DNA from: JBOGWP01 sp050693875 | Lineage (GTDB): Bacteria > Actinomycetota > CADDZG01 > JAHWKV01 > JBOGWP01 | Assembly (NCBI GenBank): GCA_050693875.1 | Contig: JBOGWP010000079.1 | Span: 1-34,810, forward strand | Length of the DNA: 34,810 nt | Reading direction: 5' to 3' | Part shown: in pieces, positions 30,413 through 34,810 of the stretch | Numbering within the stretch: the stretch's first letter is position 1 | Layout of the letters: each line of letters starts with the position of its first letter | Made by a program: the position numbers and the translations under genes | Notes under the pieces: model-generated | What the model was told of the DNA's origin: nothing | What the model saw: the letters and a program-made list of their open reading frames with translations, nothing else | Databases searched by the model: none

Positions 30413-32752
30413 CGGGGGAGGAGCACCGAGAACGTGCTTCCGCGGCCGACCTCGCTCTCCACTGCGATGCTCGCGCCGAGCAGCTCGGCGAGCCTGGCTG
30501 ATGTGCAGACCCAGGTCCCCTCGGTTGCCGAGTCCCGCGAGCGGCGTGACCGCTGGAAGGCCGAGAACAGCCGCTCCTGCTCCTCGGGGCTGATCCCCGG
30601 CCCGGTGTCGACCACCCGGATCGAAGTCCTCGTCGTGCCGTCGTCTCGGGCGCGATCGAGCCGCACCGTCACGGTTCCCCGCTCGGTGAACTTGATCGCG
30701 TTGTTGGTGAGGTTGATGAGGATCTGTGACAGCGCCCAGCGATCGGTGAGGCTGGTTACCGTGTTCTCGGGCAGGCGGACGTCGAGGACGAGCCCCTTCT
30801 GCTCAGCGAGGGGCCGCAACGATCCGGCAACCTCCTCGATCACGCTCGCGCAGTCGACCTGCTCGAGGTTGAGCTCCACCTTGCCGGACTCGATCTTGGC
30901 CAGGTCGAGCAGGTCGTTGATGATCGACAGCAGGTGCTTGGCGCTCTGCTGGACGGTGACGAGCTGCTTTCGCTGCTCGTCGTTGAGCGGCCCGGGCAGC
31001 TCCATGAGCATCGTCCCTGTGAACCCGATGATGGCGTTGAGGGGCGTCCGCAGCTCGTGACTCATGCTGGCGAGGAACCGGTCCTTGGCCAGGTTGGCAT
31101 TCTCGAGCTCGAGGTTCTTCTCCTGCAGCGCCTCCTCGAACCGCTTCCGCTCGGTCACGTCGCGCGCCGCCGCGAAGACGCCCTGGAGCCTGCCGTCGCG
31201 GTCGTAGAAGGTCGTGGCGTTGTACGACACCACCGTATCGGCGCCGTCCTTGCGCCGGGCGGTCAACTCGTAGTCGGTCACCCGTCCTTCCTGGAGCACC
31301 AGCCGCACCCCCTCCTCGGCGCGCTCGGGGTCCGTGAAGTAGTGCTTGAAGGGCGTGCCGATGAGCTCCTCGCGGGTGTGCCCGGTGAGCGACTCCATCT
31401 GCTGGTTGACGTCGGTGATGATGCCGAGGGGGTCGGTGGTCATCAGCGCGTCGATGTTCGATTCGATGAGCGACCGGGTGTAGAACTGGGAGTTGCGGAG
31501 CTGCTGCTCCAGCTCCTTCTGGGCGGTGATGTCGTGGGCGGCGGTGAGGATGCCGAGCGCCTTGCCGTCAGCGTCGGCGAACACCCCGGCGTTGAACGAG
31601 ACCGCGATCCGCCGTCCGTACCGGGTGACCAGCGTGAGCCCGTAGGCGAGCACCCTCCCCTCGTCCAGGGTCTTCCTGACCCCCTCCCGTGCCCGGTCCG
31701 GCTCGGTGAAGTACGCCGCGAACTGGATTCACGAGGTGCTGGCGGGAGTAGCCGGTGAGCCGGGTGGCCTCCCCGTTGACGTCGGTGACGATGCCCTCGG
31801 GGGAGATGGTTAGGCGTCGGCGGAGGCCTCGATGAGCGACCGGTTGTACTGCTGCTGCTCGGTGAGCTGCAGTTGAAGCCGCGCCTGCTCCGAGACGTCG
31901 CGCGCCGAGGCGAAGATCCCCTCCACCTTGCCGGCGCATACTCGGTGACGACGCCCTCATCGAAGGTCTTCTGGACCCCCGCCTCCGCCCGCTGAGCGTC
32001 CGTGAAGTAGTCGTGGAACGGGGTGCCGATGAGCTCCGTGCGGGTGTAGCTGCTCATCTCGCACATCTTGTCGTTGACGTCACTGATGAAGCCCTCGGGG
32101 TCGACGGTCACGAGGCCGTCGACCGAGCTCTCGATGAGGCCCCGCAGGTAGGTCTGCTGTTCGCGCAGCTGCTCCTCGAGCTTCTTGTTCTCGGTCACGT
32201 CGCGGGCGGCTGCGAACACGCCCTGGAGCCTGCGGTCCTGGTCGTAGAAGGTGGCGGCGTTGTAGGAAACGAGCGTGGTCCGCCCGTCCTTGGCCCGCGC
32301 CACCAGCTCGTAGTTGGTGACCTTCCCCTCCTGGAGGGTGAGGCGGATGCCCTCCTCGGCGCGCTCGGGGTCGGTGAAGTAGGTCTTGAAGGGCGTGCCG
32401 ATGAGCTCGTCTCGCGTGCTCCCGGTGAGCGCCTCCATCTGCTGGTTGACATCGGTGATGATCCCGAGGGGGTCCGTGGTCATCAGCGCGTCGATGTTCG
32501 ACTCGATCAGCGAGCGGGTGTAGAACTGCGAGCTCCTGAGCTGCTGCTCGAGCTCGGTCTGCGCGGCGATGTCGCGGGCCGAGGCGAAGATGCCCCGCAC
32601 CTCCCCGGCGCTGTCGCGGAAGACCGCGGCGTTGAACGAGACGGGGAGCTGGCGGCCGTCGGCCCCCTGCAGGGTGAGCACGTAGTTGGTGACCGACCCC
32701 TGCTGGAAGATCAGGCTCACCCCCTCGACCGCCCTCGCCGGCTCCGTGAAGT
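30409..32752 (-). pseudogene. Multi-PAS hybrid-type sensor histidine kinase, truncated and frameshifted
   Basis: A soluble sensor kinase with at least five PAS domains in series, most carrying the phrase TDPERAEEG and ending GIFASARD or GVFAAARDVTE. The kinase core follows: MSHELRTPLNAIIGFTGTM (phospho-His), LINLTNNAIKFTERG (N box), VVDTGPGISPEEQERLFSAF (G1) and, in a shifted frame, GLGNRGDLGLHIS (G2), ending GRGSTFSVLLPR. The first PAS domain lacks its N-terminal half at the right junction near 32752. Frameshifts lie near 31935 (with loss of part of a PAS domain), 31813, 31728 and around 30510-30560. The stop overlaps the next gene (GTGA), so the three signalling genes formed one operon. Confidence 0.8.
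31150..32570 (-). repeat. Duplicated PAS module inside the sensor kinase
   Basis: The stretches about 31150-31530 and 32190-32570 match each other base for base over long runs at a constant offset of 1040 bp, for example CCCGGTGAGC at 31381 and 32421, and both encode SLIESNIDALMTTDPLGI with ITDVNQQME. The other PAS units of the gene are clearly more diverged. This points to a recent duplication or to gene conversion between the two modules. I have not computed the identity. Confidence 0.8.
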
Positions 32753-32754
32753 GA

Positions 32755-33131
32755 ATGCTGCTCGCCGCGATGGCGTTCGCCCCCAATCTCGCCGTCGCCG
32801 TGGGGCTGTTGCTGCTCCGAGTGACGCTGTCTCAGATGGACGTGGCCCACCCGCCGGGCCTACGTCATGGCGCTCGTCACCCCACCTGAGCGCACCGCCG
32901 CGGCCGCCTATACCAGTACCGCCCACTACCTGGCGCGGCCGGTCGGGCCGGCGCTCGCCGTGCCACCCAGGGATCGCGCCCGGGGCGCCATTTCTCATCG
33001 CCGGGATTGTCAAGGGAGCGTACGACCTGGTGTTGTGGCGATGGTTCCGCAAGGTTGAGCTCCCGGCGGAAGCGGAAGAGGCCCCGACCGATCAACCCCG
33101 GGTCCGCTCGATCGAGGAGGCTGCCACATGA
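32755..33131 (+). pseudogene. C-terminal remnant of an MFS transporter
   Basis: Only the last quarter or so of a major facilitator transporter remains: LAVAVGLLLLRVTLSQMDV, RRAYVMALVTPPERTAAAAY, GAPFLIAGIVKGAYDLVLW and an acidic cytosolic tail ending RSIEEAAT. The SQMDVPTRRAYVMA type of loop is typical of MFS proteins encoded next to ChrB in Actinomycetota, as far as I know the family. Frameshifts lie near 32855 and 32975. The 5' part is missing and the sequence abuts the truncated sensor kinase head to head. The stop overlaps the next gene (ATGA). Confidence 0.72.
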
Positions 33132-33478
33132 TCGTTTGCCTTCGCACCGTCCGCGTCCCCGCCGATGTCCGAGAGCGGTACCTCGCCCGGATCGCGGCCG
33201 GCCGCCAGACCCGATTGGCCCACAGCATCCTGGCGGAGATCCTGCTCGAGCATTCGGCTGGCCAGGGCGAGACTATCGTCATCACCATATGGCCCGACCA
33301 CGAGACGTTCGACGCCTGGATCGCCACGCCCGAGCGGGGTGCCCTCACGGCCTCGGAGGTCCACCAAGCCCTCGACTACCGGCCCATCAACAGATACGAC
33401 CTGGTCGGGCGGCTACCTCAACCTTCCCGACCTCACCAACACCCCGAATCCGATCCAACCCAGGAGGAGCTTCCATGA
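33128..33478 (+). CDS. ABM-like (dimeric alpha-beta barrel) protein of a chromate-resistance cluster
   Basis: A 116-residue protein beginning MIVCLRTVRVPADVRERYLA, with ILAEILLEHSAGQGETIVIT, then WPDHETFDAWIATPE: the pattern of the antibiotic-biosynthesis-monooxygenase-like ferredoxin fold, where a Trp/His/Phe stretch forms the edge of the barrel. Function is unknown. ATG 33128 overlaps the MFS stop and its own stop overlaps ChrB (ATGA), so the three were one operon. In another frame the end reads GGYLNLPDLTNTPNPIQP, which resembles a family C-terminus, so a single-base error or frameshift near 33405 is possible. Confidence 0.6.
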   Translation: MIVCLRTVRVPADVRERYLARIAAGRQTRLAHSILAEILLEHSAGQGETIVITIWPDHETFDAWIATPERGALTASEVHQALDYRPINRYDLVGRLPQPSRPHQHPESDPTQEELP

Positions 33479-33908
33479 AATGGGTGACCCGCGCCCGCCC
33501 CAAGACCGACCGCATCGCCTGCCCCTGGCTCAACCGACGCTTCATCGATCCCGACGCGGAGATCTACTACGTCCCCCCCGACGCCGTCGCTGATGCGGTC
33601 GCCGGGCACAGCTTCGACTGCCCGGTGGGACCTACACCCACCGCGAAGGCAAGTGCACGTTCGAGGTGCTGATCGAAGACCACGGCCTCGACGACCCCGC
33701 CCTCGAGCGGCTCGCACGCATCGTCCACGCCGCCGACATCGAATCCGAACTCCACACCGACCCGGACGGCCCTGGACTGCTCGCGATCGGTGTCGGCGGA
33801 CTTGACGTCGAGGCCGACGACCACCACCTGCTCGAGCGGGCATCCTTCGTCTACGACGCCCTATACGCCTTGTGCGTCCGTCAAGTGGCGTCGGCAGGTG
33901 CGGCATGA
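33475..33908 (+). pseudogene. chrB: ChrB-type chromate resistance protein, one frameshift
   Basis: The protein matches the C-terminal domain of ChrB, which senses chromate or supports resistance to it. MKWVTRARPKTDRIACPWLN and RRFIDPDAEIYYVPPDA are the typical beginning; after a one-base frameshift near 33630 the match continues THREGKCTFEVLIEDHGLDD, PALERLARIVHAADIE and ERASFVYDALYALC. CAGGAGGAGCTTCC before ATG 33475 is a strong ribosome binding site. The length, 434 nt to the final TGA, is not a multiple of three, in line with one lost base. With the MFS remnant it forms a chromate cluster. Confidence 0.8.
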
Positions 33909-33925
33909 GTTTCCCAAATCAACCC

Positions 33926-34110
33926 CTACGCCGCAGGTTTTTCAGAAAGGTGCTGCGCGATCCGCTTCGCCCCGCGATGGTTGTCTGGGTCGTAGGCCTT
34001 GCCGCCAGCACGCCCAAGATGACCCGCATCCAAGCCCGCATCGAGATCCGGATCGTGATGGAGGCCTCCGTACCGCTGCGGCTCGCCGCCCGCTACGGGA
34101 GGGCTTGAGG
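33926..34110 (-). pseudogene. IS110-family transposase remnant (C-terminus)
   Basis: The minus strand encodes AYDPDNHRGAKRIAQHLSEK ending at TAG 33926, and in a neighbouring frame ITIRISMRAWMRVI, the degraded form of the family phrase HAIRILxRAWIRVIW. The same region aligns by eye with 34511-34600 of the second IS110 copy. Only about 60 codons are left and the frame is broken. It begins 17 bp behind the ChrB stop, so the insertion ends right next to the chromate cluster. Confidence 0.7.
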
Positions 34111-34263
34111 GGCTTCACTCAGTCCCGAGTGCACTGATCGCGGTTGACGGCAAGGTCGGCCCGCAGCACTGGAGCTGCGGGGACCCGGCCCCGCAACCAC
34201 TCACCTCGCCGCCGTGTTGAGAACGACCACGTGCCAGGTTGCCCAGGTCGTAGCTGTACCCCT

Positions 34264-34408
34264 CCGGGTTCCACGATCATGCCCAAAACCCTCGCCGCGG
34301 CGACGGTCGACTGGCTGCTCCACCACGCGCACCTCGTGAGTGACCGAGGGCGGTTCCCACCGGCTCGCCGAAGCCATCGCCGGCAAGGGGGTGGTGCCTC
34401 TGACGTGA
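34264..34408 (+). pseudogene. IstB (IS21 family) C-terminal remnant
   Basis: The plus strand reads TLAAATVDWLLHHAHLV and, after a one-base shift near 34340, VTEGGSHRLAEAIAGKGV ending PLT at TGA 34406. This is the C-terminus of the IstB ATPase, the helper protein of IS21-type transposition. The Walker motifs and the rest of the gene are missing. It stands between two IS110 pieces. The stretch 34111-34263 before it holds nothing I can assign. Confidence 0.65.
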
Positions 34409-34434
34409 CCTCAGACCCCCTCTGTGTCAACCTC

Positions 34435-34810
34435 CTACACCGCGATTTCCTCTTGGTCGTTCTCCTTCCCGTCCTTCCCGTCCTTCCCGTCGAGAGCTCC
34501 GGCCGCTCCATGGTTGACTGGGTCGTAGGGGATCCCGTCGATCCAGCACCGCCAGATCACGCGGATCCAGGCGCGACCGAGGATCCGGATGGCATGGGGG
34601 TGATCGGCCCCGCGCGCTCGGGCCCGGCGATACACGTCGGCCGCCCACGCGCTCCCGTGCCGCGAGTTGTCGGCGAAGCCCGCCATGGCTTCGCGGAAGC
34701 GCTTGTTGCAGGCCCAGCGGAACTGCACCGCCTTGTACTTGCCCGACTTCTTGGTCACAGGGCTCATCCCGGCCAAGGCGGCGACCGACTCCGGGCCATC
34801 GTAAGCTTGC
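34435..34810 (-). CDS. IS110-family transposase, C-terminal part, cut by the window edge
   Basis: IS110 transposases are DEDD recombinases with a C-terminal Ser. The visible C-terminal domain (Transposase_20) has the family phrases ESVAALAGMSPVTKKSGKYK, QFRWACNKRFREAMAGFADN, RRARARGADHPHAIRILGRA, then WIRVIWRCWIDGIPYDPVNH. The frame is open to the window edge without lesion, so the gene starts beyond 34810. The tail contains a GKDGKDGKE repeat. The catalytic N-terminal domain cannot be judged. It is less damaged than the other mobile pieces, which suggests a later arrival. Confidence 0.88.
   Translation of the reverse strand, partial: QAYDGPESVAALAGMSPVTKKSGKYKAVQFRWACNKRFREAMAGFADNSRHGSAWAADVYRRARARGADHPHAIRILGRAWIRVIWRCWIDGIPYDPVNHGAAGALDGKDGKDGKENDQEEIAV
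34464..34490 (-). repeat. Three perfect tandem copies of a 9-bp unit
   Basis: CCTTCCCGT is repeated exactly three times on the plus strand (34464, 34473, 34482) and encodes the Gly-Lys-Asp repeat in the tail of the IS110 transposase. It looks like replication slippage. Confidence 0.9.

Noticed and set aside
33872..34108. A 78-codon plus-strand frame behind chrB
   Set aside because: The minus strand of the same stretch encodes a recognisable IS110 C-terminus, so the plus frame is a shadow.
26184..34810. A duplicated tRNA-Glu 3' end marking the far end of the island
   Set aside because: No second copy of the T-arm/acceptor sequence was seen up to the window edge; the far end may lie beyond it or be lost.

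Overview
The window comes from a high-GC bacterium, most likely a member of the Actinomycetota. The support is very GC-rich third codon positions, a coproporphyrin-dependent heme set (HemE, HemH/CpfC, HemQ/ChdC) fed by the C5 pathway, and GatCAB-type amidation of tRNA-Gln. Several genes also have a TANNNT box only 6-9 nt before the start codon and no Shine-Dalgarno, the pattern of leaderless mRNAs. The exact class cannot be read from the sequence; a deep-branching, possibly uncultured lineage is plausible.

Left part (1-11.1 kb): a minus-strand heme cluster runs EamA transporter, hemA, hemC, hemD, hemB, hemL, hemQ, with an Uma2-family nuclease behind it. Most junctions are short or overlapping (ATGA, GTGA, TGATG). 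A plus-strand pair (VOC protein, methyltransferase) separates it from a second heme operon, hemE-hemH. HemY/CgoX, needed between HemE and HemH, is not in the window.

Middle (11.1-26.2 kb): a 30-residue membrane peptide, a TetR regulator, and a Dps-like ferritin followed by a Rieske [2Fe-2S] protein that seems to start at CTG. Then come gatCAB, a small surface protein with an LPXTG-like tail, an M20 peptidase, a coiled-coil membrane protein, a class V aminotransferase overlapping serA, ilvE, an FAH-family enzyme overlapping gltX, tRNA-Gln(CTG), a ferritin, and tRNA-Glu(CTC). GltX, both tRNAs, GatCAB, HemA and HemL all make or spend glutamyl-tRNA; iron storage (two ferritins) and heme synthesis are also close together.

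Right part (26.2 kb to the end): directly behind tRNA-Glu lies a 5'-truncated, frameshifted large serine recombinase, so this part looks like an integrated and decaying island. It holds a NarL-type regulator remnant; a three-gene signalling operon on the minus strand (multi-PAS histidine kinase, triple-receiver histidine kinase, receiver-EAL phosphodiesterase) joined by GTGA overlaps but broken by many frameshifts and two amber codons; a chromate-resistance remnant (MFS C-terminus, ABM-like protein, ChrB); and remains of two IS110 elements and an IS21 IstB. I found no comparable lesion in the first 26 kb. Either the island is decaying or this part of the assembly is poor; the sequence alone cannot decide.
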